A stretch of 17,971 nt of DNA from the NCBI GenBank assembly GCA_002428935.1, contig DIYG01000133.1:1-17971 (forward strand), written 5' to 3'. A program made the translations under genes and the position numbers. This document shows, piece by piece, positions 6,346 through 13,783 of this stretch. The stretch's first letter is position 1, and each line of letters opens with the position of its first letter. The notes below the pieces were generated by a model, which was not told the DNA's origin, did not search any database, and saw nothing but the letters and a program-made list of their open reading frames with translations. The stretch is from Halieaceae bacterium UBA6060 (GTDB lineage: Bacteria > Pseudomonadota > Gammaproteobacteria > Pseudomonadales > Halieaceae).

Positions 6346-8946
6346 ATGCGCATGGATAAGTTGACCCATCCGCTACAAAACGCGCTAGCCGACGCGCAAT
6401 CCCTGGCTTTGGGTCGGGATCACAACCAGATTGATTCGGCTCATTTACTGCAGGCTTTATTGAATCAGCAGGGCGGTAGCGCACGGCCTCTACTCCAGCG
6501 TGCGGGTGCAAACCTGGATGCTTTGCAGCAGGCCCTACGCACGCTTATCGACGGATTTCCGGTGGTGAGTAATGCAACCGGCGAGGTACACGTATCGCCG
6601 GAACTGAGCAAGGTTCTGAACCTGAGTGATCGCAAAGCCCAGCAAGGTGGTGACAGCTTCATTTCCAGTGAGCTTGTTTTGCAATCGCTGGTTGAAGCCG
6701 GTGGCGCGACGGCGAAAACCCTACTTGACAGTGGTGTAACAGAACAGGGTCTGAAGCAAGCTGTCGAGTCGGTGCGCGGTGGCGAAGCCGTAAACAGCGC
6801 AGATGCGGAAGACCAGCGTCAGGCCCTGGAGCGCTACACCATTGACCTTACGGAGCGGGCTCGAGACGGCAAGCTTGATCCTGTTATCGGTCGCGATGAC
6901 GAGATCCGCCGAACGATTCAGGTTTTGCAACGTCGCACGAAGAACAATCCGGTGCTCATTGGTGAGCCCGGTGTGGGTAAGACAGCGATCGTCGAAGGGC
7001 TGGCCCAGCGGGTGCTCAACGGCGAAGTTCCGGAAGGCTTACGCGACAAGCGCATCCTGTCTTTGGACTTGGGGGCTTTGCTTGCCGGGGCCAAGTTTCG
7101 TGGCGAATTCGAGGAGCGCTTGAAAGCGGTTCTGAATGAGTTGTCCAAGGAAGAAGGCCGGGTCATCCTGTTCATCGACGAATTGCACACCATGGTCGGA
7201 GCGGGTAAGGCCGAAGGCGCTATGGATGCGGGCAATATGCTCAAACCGGCTCTCGCCCGGGGTGAGCTTCACTGCGTGGGTGCTACCACCCTCGATGAGT
7301 ATCGTCAGCACATAGAGAAAGATGCGGCGCTGGAACGTCGTTTCCAAAAAGTCCTGGTGGACGAGCCCAGCGAAGAAGACACGATTGCGATTCTTCGCGG
7401 ACTGAAAGAGCGCTATGAGGTGCATCATGGCGTAGATATCACCGATTCGGCGATCATTGCCGCCGCGAAGCTCTCCCAGCGCTACATTACCGATCGGCAG
7501 CTACCGGACAAGGCCATTGACCTTGTGGATGAGGCTGCGAGTCGTATTCGCATGGAGATTGATTCCAAGCCCGAGGCCATGGACCGCCTTGAGCGACGGC
7601 TCATCCAACTCAAGATTGAACGGGAAGCGGTCAAGAAGGAAGACAGTGAGGCGGCGGCCAAACAGTTGGAATTGCTCACGGAGCAAATTGAGGCCGTGGA
7701 GCGGGAGTTCGCTGATCTGGAGGAAGTGTGGAAAGCTGAGAAGGCTTCTTTGCAAGGTGCTGCCGCCGTCAAGAGCGAGATCGAAGGGGTAAAACAAGAT
7801 CTGGAAACGGCGCGTCGTGCCGGGGATCTAACTCGCATGTCGGAGTTGCAGTATGGCCGCCTGCCGGAACTTGAGAAGCAACTCGCCCATGCCCAGGCGG
7901 CGGAGACGGCGGAGCGCACGCTGCTGCGCAACAAAGTCAGCGAGGAAGAAGTTGCGGAAGTCGTGTCGCGCTGGACCGGTATCCCGATCGCAAAAATGCT
8001 CGAGGGAGATCGAGAAAAACTTTTGCGCATGGAGGAGGCGTTGCACGATCGCGTGGTGGGGCAAGAGGAAGCGGTTGTCGCCGTAGCCAACGCCGTGCGG
8101 AGGTCTCGGGCGGGACTCTCGGACCCCAATCGTCCCAACGGTTCATTTTTGTTCTTGGGACCCACGGGGGTGGGTAAAACGGAGTTGTGTAAAGCCCTGG
8201 CGGAGTTCCTCTTCGACAGCGAGCAGGCGATGGTCCGTGTCGATATGTCAGAGTTTATGGAGAAGCACTCCGTGGCGCGGCTCATTGGTGCACCGCCGGG
8301 CTATGTCGGTTACGAAGAGGGTGGTTATTTGACCGAAGCCGTTCGCCGGCGGCCCTATTCTCTGCTGCTCCTGGACGAGGTGGAAAAGGCCCATCCGGAT
8401 GTCTTTAACATTCTCCTTCAGGTACTTGAGGATGGCCGACTCACGGATGGTCAGGGCCGGACCGTCGATTTTCGCAATACGGTGATTGTGATGACCTCCA
8501 ACCTGGGTTCAGACCTGATCCAGGAACTAGCCGGAGAGGAAAACTACGTCGCCATGAAGTCTGCAGTGATGGGTGTGGTCGGGCAGCACTTTCGTCCCGA
8601 GTTTATTAATCGCGTGGATGAGACCGTCGTATTCCACCCGCTCCTTCAGGAGCAGATCCGCGGCATCGCCGATATTCAATTGGCGGGCTTGCGAGCTCGT
8701 TTGGCGGAGCGAGATCTAGACCTGACGGTTAGCGATGCCTTCATGGAGAAGCTTGTGGAGGCAGGTTTTGACCCGGTGTACGGTGCTCGGCCTCTTAAGC
8801 GGGCGATTCAGCAGGAACTGGAGAATCCCCTTGCGCAGCGATTACTCGCGGGAGAGTTTGAGCCAGGGCAGCTTATAGCCGTTGACTGGGTGTCCGGTGA
8901 GCCAGCCTTTGCCGCCGTGGAGGGAACAACCTCAGACGTGGCGTAG
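6346..8946 (+). CDS. clpB: ClpB protein disaggregase (AAA+ chaperone)
   Basis: A full-length 866-residue hexameric ATP-driven disaggregase that works with DnaK to rescue aggregated proteins after stress. Domains in order: double Clp N-domain (about 1-145); AAA+ module 1 with Walker A GEPGVGKT at 206-213 and Walker B IDE at 277-279; the coiled-coil M-domain (about 405-530), the ClpB mark that separates it from ClpA; AAA+ module 2 with Walker A GPTGVGKT at 605-612 and Walker B LLDE ending at E678; then the C-terminal domain with DPVYGARPLKRAIQ. ATG 6346 is preceded by AAGGAGG at 6334-6340 with a 5-base spacer; the M-R-x-D-x-L-T start matches E. coli. A second ATG at 6352 is possible but less like the family. 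Valine 149, the start of the short ClpB form in E. coli, is encoded by GTA here. Confidence 0.98.
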   Translation: MRMDKLTHPLQNALADAQSLALGRDHNQIDSAHLLQALLNQQGGSARPLLQRAGANLDALQQALRTLIDGFPVVSNATGEVHVSPELSKVLNLSDRKAQQGGDSFISSELVLQSLVEAGGATAKTLLDSGVTEQGLKQAVESVRGGEAVNSADAEDQRQALERYTIDLTERARDGKLDPVIGRDDEIRRTIQVLQRRTKNNPVLIGEPGVGKTAIVEGLAQRVLNGEVPEGLRDKRILSLDLGALLAGAKFRGEFEERLKAVLNELSKEEGRVILFIDELHTMVGAGKAEGAMDAGNMLKPALARGELHCVGATTLDEYRQHIEKDAALERRFQKVLVDEPSEEDTIAILRGLKERYEVHHGVDITDSAIIAAAKLSQRYITDRQLPDKAIDLVDEAASRIRMEIDSKPEAMDRLERRLIQLKIEREAVKKEDSEAAAKQLELLTEQIEAVEREFADLEEVWKAEKASLQGAAAVKSEIEGVKQDLETARRAGDLTRMSELQYGRLPELEKQLAHAQAAETAERTLLRNKVSEEEVAEVVSRWTGIPIAKMLEGDREKLLRMEEALHDRVVGQEEAVVAVANAVRRSRAGLSDPNRPNGSFLFLGPTGVGKTELCKALAEFLFDSEQAMVRVDMSEFMEKHSVARLIGAPPGYVGYEEGGYLTEAVRRRPYSLLLLDEVEKAHPDVFNILLQVLEDGRLTDGQGRTVDFRNTVIVMTSNLGSDLIQELAGEENYVAMKSAVMGVVGQHFRPEFINRVDETVVFHPLLQEQIRGIADIQLAGLRARLAERDLDLTVSDAFMEKLVEAGFDPVYGARPLKRAIQQELENPLAQRLLAGEFEPGQLIAVDWVSGEPAFAAVEGTTSDVA

Positions 8947-8977
8947 GCGATAAGGCTTGCTAGCGAGCGCGGGGCGC

Positions 8978-9499
8978 CTATTCGCAATGGACGCGGATGG
9001 TGTCGCGCGCCTTCTCTCGTTGCACTTCCTTTTCTTCTTCAGAAATGAAACGAAGCTCGCCCGTTTCCTGATCGCGAATGCGAATTCTTGCGGAGGTATT
9101 GAGGGTTTCCAGGTTGGCCTGGGCTCGTGCGCAGCTTTCGGGATTCTTGGGAATCGCCTCTAACTGCTCCTGCTTGGTATCAACCTGTTCAAATTCATTG
9201 CCTGGACGGGGAGTGACTTCCGCAGGCACCGCACCTTCCCCGGGCTGAACCCGTCGCACCAGGGACGAGCCTTGCGAGACCACCTCGTATTCAACGCTGG
9301 AGTCCGTGGGTGGACGATCGCTAACAACCATCTTCCCCCGCTCATCCTTCCAGCGGTAATAGGTGTCGTCTCCGTAACTGGCCGGTGCAAGGGCGATCAG
9401 TAACGCCGCCCCTAGCGCTGCGGTGATCCTGCCTGCACAACGAAATGATCGAGAGGCTTTGGTCAGAGAGGGACTGGCTGCCAGATTCTCGGCGTTCAC
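8978..9499 (-). CDS. Exported DUF4124-domain protein
   Basis: A 173-residue protein of unknown function. The N-terminus has basic residues and a hydrophobic stretch (about 25-42) ending ALAPASYG, a likely Sec signal peptide with cleavage near residue 43. Next comes a DUF4124-type segment (YYRWKDERGKMVVSDRPP, about 47-64), a family found in many gammaproteobacterial periplasmic proteins. Two cysteines, C123 and C172, sit in the C-terminal charged helical part (ESCARAQANLETL ... IRVHCE) and could form a disulphide. The start is a GTG with GGAG about 6 bases upstream; no upstream ATG fits. It converges on clpB with 31 bases between stops and no clear intrinsic terminator. Known DUF4124 proteins have no assigned reaction, so I give none. 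Confidence 0.85.
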   Translation of the reverse strand: MNAENLAASPSLTKASRSFRCAGRITAALGAALLIALAPASYGDDTYYRWKDERGKMVVSDRPPTDSSVEYEVVSQGSSLVRRVQPGEGAVPAEVTPRPGNEFEQVDTKQEQLEAIPKNPESCARAQANLETLNTSARIRIRDQETGELRFISEEEKEVQREKARDTIRVHCE

Positions 9500-9993
9500 G
9501 GTGAGCTCCGCTCAGTTGGTCCCTCAACAATACCCAAGGGTTGGATGTAGCGCAATCTATCAAATTCAATGGCTTGCATGGCCTGCCTGCCAAGTTGCCT
9601 TAAGCCTGATGGGGGCGAATTACCGTTGACAAGCGGCCTACGGATAACCAAACTTGCGCCGTCGTGTAAATGGTAACGATAACGCAGGGTACCCTCTGCC
9701 TCTTAGCTACCGGTGCGGTGCGATAATCCGTGCAGGCTGTTTCCACGTCCCGTCGGCTGGACCAGGGTAATTCCGCAAGGAAGCTTTGTTCAGCAGTCCA
9801 CACTGCGTTACCGCGCAGGCGACAACGACACGGGGTGTTTCTGCGTTCTTGCGCATGTCTTCGTGGTTGTTTCCTCTCTCTTTTGCGGTCGGCGTAGCGG
9901 TGTCGATGGCGTCCTATGGTGCGACGCAGAGGCGTCCCACAGAACTGTTTGTCACCTCTGAGGGTAAGCGGGGGTGCGAGCGGAGAAGAGATC
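9500..9993. other. Gene-poor region upstream of ilvI (promoters and possible long leader)
   Basis: About 490 bases between the GTG of the DUF4124 gene (leftward) and the likely ilvI start. It must hold promoters for both. On the plus strand I see TTGACA at 9626-9631 without a good -10 at 16-18 bp, and TGCGATAAT at 9719-9727. AGGGTACCCT (9686-9695) is a perfect 10-base palindrome. A 51-codon ORF (9855-10010) ends inside ilvI. I see no T-rich terminator hairpin, no run of branched-chain amino acid codons typical of an ilv attenuator, and no recognised riboswitch or RNA gene. Confidence 0.5.
9719..9727 (+). promoter_or_regulatory. Candidate extended -10 promoter for ilvIH
   Basis: TGCGATAAT is an extended -10 with five of six bases of TATAAT. 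No good -35 lies at 16-18 bp. If used, ilvI would have an untranslated leader of about 260 bases. The competing TTGACA at 9626 lacks a good -10, so the start of transcription is uncertain. Confidence 0.3.
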
Positions 9994-10010
9994 GTGAACG
10001 CAGAGGTTGA
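9855..10010 (+). CDS. Doubtful small ORF overlapping the ilvI start
   Basis: A 51-codon ATG frame: an N-terminal hydrophobic stretch (WLFPLSFAVGVAVSMASYGA) resembling a signal or membrane segment, then a very basic, arginine-rich tail. Its stop overlaps the predicted ilvI GTG by 17 bases in another frame. There is no Shine-Dalgarno sequence before the ATG, and I do not recognise a family. It has no run of Ile, Val or Leu codons, so it is a poor attenuation leader peptide. It could be chance in a GC-rich leader. Confidence 0.2.
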   Translation: MSSWLFPLSFAVGVAVSMASYGATQRRPTELFVTSEGKRGCERRRDRERRG

Positions 10011-11772
10011 GCTGGATTCGGAAGTCGAGATGCTGTCCGGCGGCGAGATGATTGCCCGGGCCCTGGAAGATGAAGGGGTCGAGTTTATCTTTGGTTACCC
10101 CGGTGGCGCTGTCCTACATATTTACGACGCATTGTTTAAGGCGGCTCGCGTGCCTCACGTGCTGGTGCGGCACGAGCAGGCTGCAACTCATGCGGCCGAT
10201 GGTTACGCCCGGGCAACGGGTAAGCCGGGGGTGGTGCTAGTCACATCAGGGCCGGGGGCGACCAATGCGGTCACGGGAATCGCCACGGCGTACATGGATT
10301 CGATTCCCATGGTCGTCCTGTCGGGGCAGGTTCAGAGTCATCTTATTGGCGAAGACGCCTTTCAAGAGACAGACATGGTTGGTATCTCTCGACCCATCGT
10401 GAAGCACAGTTTTCAGGTGCGCGATGCGACGCAACTGCCCGAGACCATCAAGAAGGCATTTTTCATTGCCGCCAGCGGGCGACCTGGCCCGGTGGTCATT
10501 GATATCCCGAAAGACATCACTCGCCCTGACGAGCGATTCCCCTACGTGTATCCCGAGCGGGTCAAGCTGCGCTCCTACGCTCCATCGGTGCGCGGACACA
10601 GCGGGCAAATTCGTAAAGCGGCAAAGCTACTTCTCTCGGCAAAACGTCCGATCATCTATTCGGGAGGAGGAGTGATTCTCGGCGAAGGCAGCGATCTTCT
10701 GCGCGAGCTTGCCCAATTGCTGAACTATCCCGTCACCAATACGTTGATGGGCCTGGGCGCCTACCCGGGATCGGATCGCCAGTTTCTGGGCATGTTGGGG
10801 ATGCACGGTTTCTACGAAGCCAACATGGCTATGCATCACTCTGATGTGATCCTGGCTGTCGGCGCTCGATTCGATGATCGCGTGACCAACACCGTGAGCA
10901 AGTTTTGTCCCGGAGCGAAGATTATTCATATCGATGTGGACCCGGCGGCAATCTCCAAGACTGTTGCAGCGGACATACCCATCGTCGGGCCGGTGCAGGC
11001 TGTATTAACGGACCTCTTGGCCGCCCTGCGAAATCTACAGGACAGTAGCGATGAGGCATTGCCCGATGGAGAAGCCCTGGATCGCTGGTGGGCCCAGATC
11101 GATGAATGGCGCGCGTCTCACGGTCTGTGGACCGGGCGACGGTTTGGCGACAGCGACTACATCATGCCTCAGGAGGTTATTCAGAGCCTGTACCGGGTTA
11201 CGGAGGGGAAGGCCTTTGTCACCTCCGATGTGGGTCAGCATCAGATGTTTGCCGCCCAGTACTACAAGTTCGATGAGCCCAGGCGTTGGATTAATTCTGG
11301 AGGCCTGGGAACCATGGGTTTTGGTCTGCCGGCGGCCATGGGCGTGAAGCTTGCGTTTCCCGAGGATGATGTGGCCTGTGTTACGGGGGAGGGCAGTATC
11401 CAGATGAACATCCAGGAGCTTTCGACCTGCCTGCAGTACAACACTCCGGTCAAGATTGTGAATCTACGCAACAATTACCTGGGCATGGTCAAGCAGTGGC
11501 AAGACATGCAGTACGAAGGGCGCTACGCCATGAGTACCTACGAAGACTCGTTGCCGGATTTTATGAAGCTGACCGAGTCCTATGGCCATGTGGGTATGGA
11601 GATACGCGATAAGGCGGAACTCGATAGCAAGATGGCCGAGGCCTTTGCCATGAAGGATCGACTTGTGTTTATCGATGTTTTTATCGACCCCATGGAACAT
11701 GTGTATCCCATGCATGTGGCACCCAATGGTTCCATGAAAGACATGTGGCTCAGTAAGAACGAGAGGGTTTGA
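9994..11772 (+). CDS. ilvI: Acetolactate synthase large (catalytic) subunit, IlvI type
   Basis: A TPP- and FAD-dependent enzyme that joins two pyruvates to acetolactate, or pyruvate and 2-oxobutyrate to acetohydroxybutyrate, the first common step of branched-chain amino acid synthesis. It has the TPP-activating glutamate (E61 in LVRHEQAATHAADGYA), the central FAD domain, and the C-terminal TPP domain with GTMGFGLPAAMG and NNYLGMVKQWQ. The metal-binding motif reads GEG (E466) where the textbook motif is GDG. The reading frame is open from 9916, but GTG 9994 has GGAG 8 bases upstream and gives 592 residues, close to E. coli IlvI. ATG 10030 (residue 13), nearest the E. coli start, is the main alternative. 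The regulatory subunit gene follows after one base. Confidence 0.95.
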   Translation: MNAEVELDSEVEMLSGGEMIARALEDEGVEFIFGYPGGAVLHIYDALFKAARVPHVLVRHEQAATHAADGYARATGKPGVVLVTSGPGATNAVTGIATAYMDSIPMVVLSGQVQSHLIGEDAFQETDMVGISRPIVKHSFQVRDATQLPETIKKAFFIAASGRPGPVVIDIPKDITRPDERFPYVYPERVKLRSYAPSVRGHSGQIRKAAKLLLSAKRPIIYSGGGVILGEGSDLLRELAQLLNYPVTNTLMGLGAYPGSDRQFLGMLGMHGFYEANMAMHHSDVILAVGARFDDRVTNTVSKFCPGAKIIHIDVDPAAISKTVAADIPIVGPVQAVLTDLLAALRNLQDSSDEALPDGEALDRWWAQIDEWRASHGLWTGRRFGDSDYIMPQEVIQSLYRVTEGKAFVTSDVGQHQMFAAQYYKFDEPRRWINSGGLGTMGFGLPAAMGVKLAFPEDDVACVTGEGSIQMNIQELSTCLQYNTPVKIVNLRNNYLGMVKQWQDMQYEGRYAMSTYEDSLPDFMKLTESYGHVGMEIRDKAELDSKMAEAFAMKDRLVFIDVFIDPMEHVYPMHVAPNGSMKDMWLSKNERV

Positions 11773-11773
11773 C

Positions 11774-12265
11774 ATGCGACGTATCATTTCAATCCTTATG
11801 GAGAATGAGCCGGGAGCGCTATCGCGGGTGGTGGGCTTGTTCTCTCAACGGGGCTACAACATCGATACTCTCAACGTTGCCGCCACGGAAGACGAGACGC
11901 TGTCGCGCCTGACACTGACAACCTACGGCGACGACAAGCACATCGAACAGATCACCAAGCACCTCAACCGCCTTGTGGATGTGGTGAAACTGGTGGACCT
12001 CACGGAAGGCGCGCACGTAGAGCGAGACCTCATGTTGATCAAAGTCCGTGCGGACGGTGGTCAGCGCGAAGAGATCAAGCGCACCACGGACATCTTCCGC
12101 GGGCAGATCGTGGACGTTGGGCCCCGGGTGTACACGATTCAGCTTGCGGGGACCACAGACAAGCTGGACTCGTTTGTCTCGGCAATCCCTGATACGGATA
12201 TTCTAGAAGTGGTGCGCTCTGGCGTGGCGGGGATTTCCCGAGGCGAGAAAGTGCTGCGCCCCTAG
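11774..12265 (+). CDS. ilvH: Acetolactate synthase small (regulatory) subunit
   Basis: 163 residues, the same length as E. coli IlvH. The N-terminal ACT domain (about 1-75, MENEPGALSRVVGLFSQRGY) binds the feedback inhibitor valine and stimulates the large subunit; the C-terminal part carries GAHVERDLMLIKV and IFRGQIVDV. The N-E-P-G14 turn, where mutation in E. coli relieves valine inhibition, is intact, so the enzyme is probably valine-sensitive. Only one base separates its ATG from the ilvI stop, so the two are surely co-transcribed and probably translationally coupled. It converges on the serine hydrolase gene with 25 bases between stops. Confidence 0.96.
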   Translation: MRRIISILMENEPGALSRVVGLFSQRGYNIDTLNVAATEDETLSRLTLTTYGDDKHIEQITKHLNRLVDVVKLVDLTEGAHVERDLMLIKVRADGGQREEIKRTTDIFRGQIVDVGPRVYTIQLAGTTDKLDSFVSAIPDTDILEVVRSGVAGISRGEKVLRP

Positions 12266-12290
12266 AGCGAACGTCGCGTCGCCTGATGTC

Positions 12291-13616
12291 TCATCGCTTA
12301 CGGCGCGCGAGCCACCAACGCAGTACCTCTTCCTCTACGCGGTAGAGGGGACTGTGTCCTGGAAACTGGGCGGGATCCTCGGCGGTGCCCGAGATGAGCG
12401 TTACGATGCCGTCTCTGGTTTCGGGATCAAAGAGCGCGTGGCTCAACACACCATGCGCTTCGCCCAGATGCCCCAGTAGTACTGCGGGGCCCTCTTCAAA
12501 ACCCCAGGTGCTTATGTCGATGCGATGTACCGAGAGCCCGTAGCTGGTCATCAGACCGTCGGTGGGCCCGCCAGGCTCGACTTCGCCTGCACTCAGACCG
12601 TTGGTTCCTTGAGCGTTTAGAGTCCAATGGGGAGCGAGCATTTCTTGCACTGCGGATTCGCTCAGCAGACGCTCCTCTCCAAGTTCGCCACCGTTCATCA
12701 GCATTTGCAGGACAGCGACAAGATCGTTGGCGCTTGCGCGCAACCCACCCTGAGGTGAGTAGATACTTGCGTTACTGCCGATTGCATAGTGGGTAAGGAA
12801 TGCGTGGCCCTGGTCTTTCATGTCCATGCCATAAAAGCAGCGCGGCTCTCCACCGTCGACCTGGGCGTACCAGGCGCCCTGGGGATTCCAATCGCCGTTC
12901 GGCGGGCGCTTACGAAAGGCAGCGGCTCGCTGCTCATCGGCAATGACACAGGGATCAAAGCTAGCCGACAGCCCCAGTGGGGCTATGACCTGTCGCCTCA
13001 TATACTGATCGAAGCGCAGGCCGGTAATTCGTTCGATGACCTCCCCCAGAAGACCGAAGTTGAGGTTCGAGTAAACAAAGAAGGTACCGGGGCGTTCGTT
13101 GTGCTCGCCGGCGAAGTGAACGCCTTCGTCCCAGAAGGGAGACGCGGGATCAAAGAAGTCCCGAAGCTGGCCGTCCCCGGCGGGGATGTAGTACCGCGGT
13201 CCGTCGCGAACGGAGGACGTGTGAGTGAGCAACTGCCGCGCCGTGATGGGATCTGCACCGAAGGCGGGATTGCGCAAAGGCCATCCCAGATATTCAGAGA
13301 CATCCGCATCCAGATTCAGTTTGCCGGAGTCCACCAGACGCATGACGCCGATAGCAACAACGAGCTTTGAGATCGAGGCAATGCGCAGTTTGTGGTCCGG
13401 GCGCAGCAACGTGAGCTTGTCTTCATCACGCTGGGCGAACCCCAAGGCAAAGCTCTGCGTGTGCTTGCCGGGCTCGATCAGGCTGACCTGAAGTCCGCTC
13501 AGCTCGGGGGTGACTCCTGTGCCTTTCAGCAGCTCTGGGAGTGAAAACTGCGCCTGAGCGGAGAAAGAAAGCAGCGCCAACAGAGTGACGCCGCACCGGA
13601 ACTTGACTGCGACCAT
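12291..13616 (-). CDS. Exported serine hydrolase of the beta-lactamase/DD-peptidase (class C) fold
   Basis: A 441-residue protein from ATG 13616. Residues 1-22 form a signal peptide ending AQA-Q, so it is exported. The catalytic serine and lysine are in S81-I-S-K84; the second motif is Y182-S-N184 (FVYSNLNFGLLGEVIE); the third is H383-L-G385, the HxG form in place of KTG. LLTHTSSVRDG is the usual conserved loop of this family. Members include class C beta-lactamases, D-aminopeptidases, esterases and penicillin-binding-like proteins; the sequence alone does not decide among these. The track-long TTG start at 13637 would add seven residues before the signal peptide and lacks support, while GAAGAG precedes the ATG. 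It stands alone between ilvH and ilvC. Confidence 0.9.
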   Translation of the reverse strand: MVAVKFRCGVTLLALLSFSAQAQFSLPELLKGTGVTPELSGLQVSLIEPGKHTQSFALGFAQRDEDKLTLLRPDHKLRIASISKLVVAIGVMRLVDSGKLNLDADVSEYLGWPLRNPAFGADPITARQLLTHTSSVRDGPRYYIPAGDGQLRDFFDPASPFWDEGVHFAGEHNERPGTFFVYSNLNFGLLGEVIERITGLRFDQYMRRQVIAPLGLSASFDPCVIADEQRAAAFRKRPPNGDWNPQGAWYAQVDGGEPRCFYGMDMKDQGHAFLTHYAIGSNASIYSPQGGLRASANDLVAVLQMLMNGGELGEERLLSESAVQEMLAPHWTLNAQGTNGLSAGEVEPGGPTDGLMTSYGLSVHRIDISTWGFEEGPAVLLGHLGEAHGVLSHALFDPETRDGIVTLISGTAEDPAQFPGHSPLYRVEEEVLRWWLARRKR

Positions 13617-13750
13617 ACGAGGCTCTTCGCTTGCCAATCGACGTGTCGCTCTATCGTACTCCCGCCTAATCGCACTTCAAGGGTAACGCCGCGATCAACC
13701 CTTGGAGCGTGGCCATCGGTAGCTATGCTATGAAGGTGGTCCGAAGGATG

Positions 13751-13771
13751 GAGCGCACTTTGCGTGCGCTC
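13751..13771 (-). terminator. Hairpin downstream of ilvC (terminator-like, no T run)
   Basis: GAGCGCAC-TTTGC-GTGCGCTC is a perfect 8-bp stem with a 5-base loop, 12 bases past the ilvC stop. On the ilvC transcript it is not followed by a U tract, so it may act as an mRNA 3'-end stabiliser or a weak terminator. It is the only good hairpin in the 167-bp gap. Confidence 0.4.
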
Positions 13772-13783
13772 AGACCGTGGAGA

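Noticed and set aside
7482..8285. Open frame of 267 codons on the minus strand inside clpB
   Set aside because: It lies fully antisense to a strongly conserved gene. Its serine- and arginine-rich composition is what the reverse complement of a GC-rich coding frame gives.
8947..8977. GCTTGC-TA-GCGAGC as a clpB terminator
   Set aside because: The loop is too tight, so the usable stem is about 4 bp, and there is no T tract.
9713..9961. Valine-rich frame (VLAHVFVVVSS) upstream of ilvI as an attenuator leader peptide
   Set aside because: It starts at a GTG with no clear ribosome binding site, runs 82 codons, and is not followed by a terminator hairpin with a T run. The valines are scattered.
12789..13370. 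Open frame of 193 codons on the plus strand inside the serine hydrolase gene
   Set aside because: Antisense to a gene with a signal peptide and all catalytic motifs; no recognisable domain of its own.
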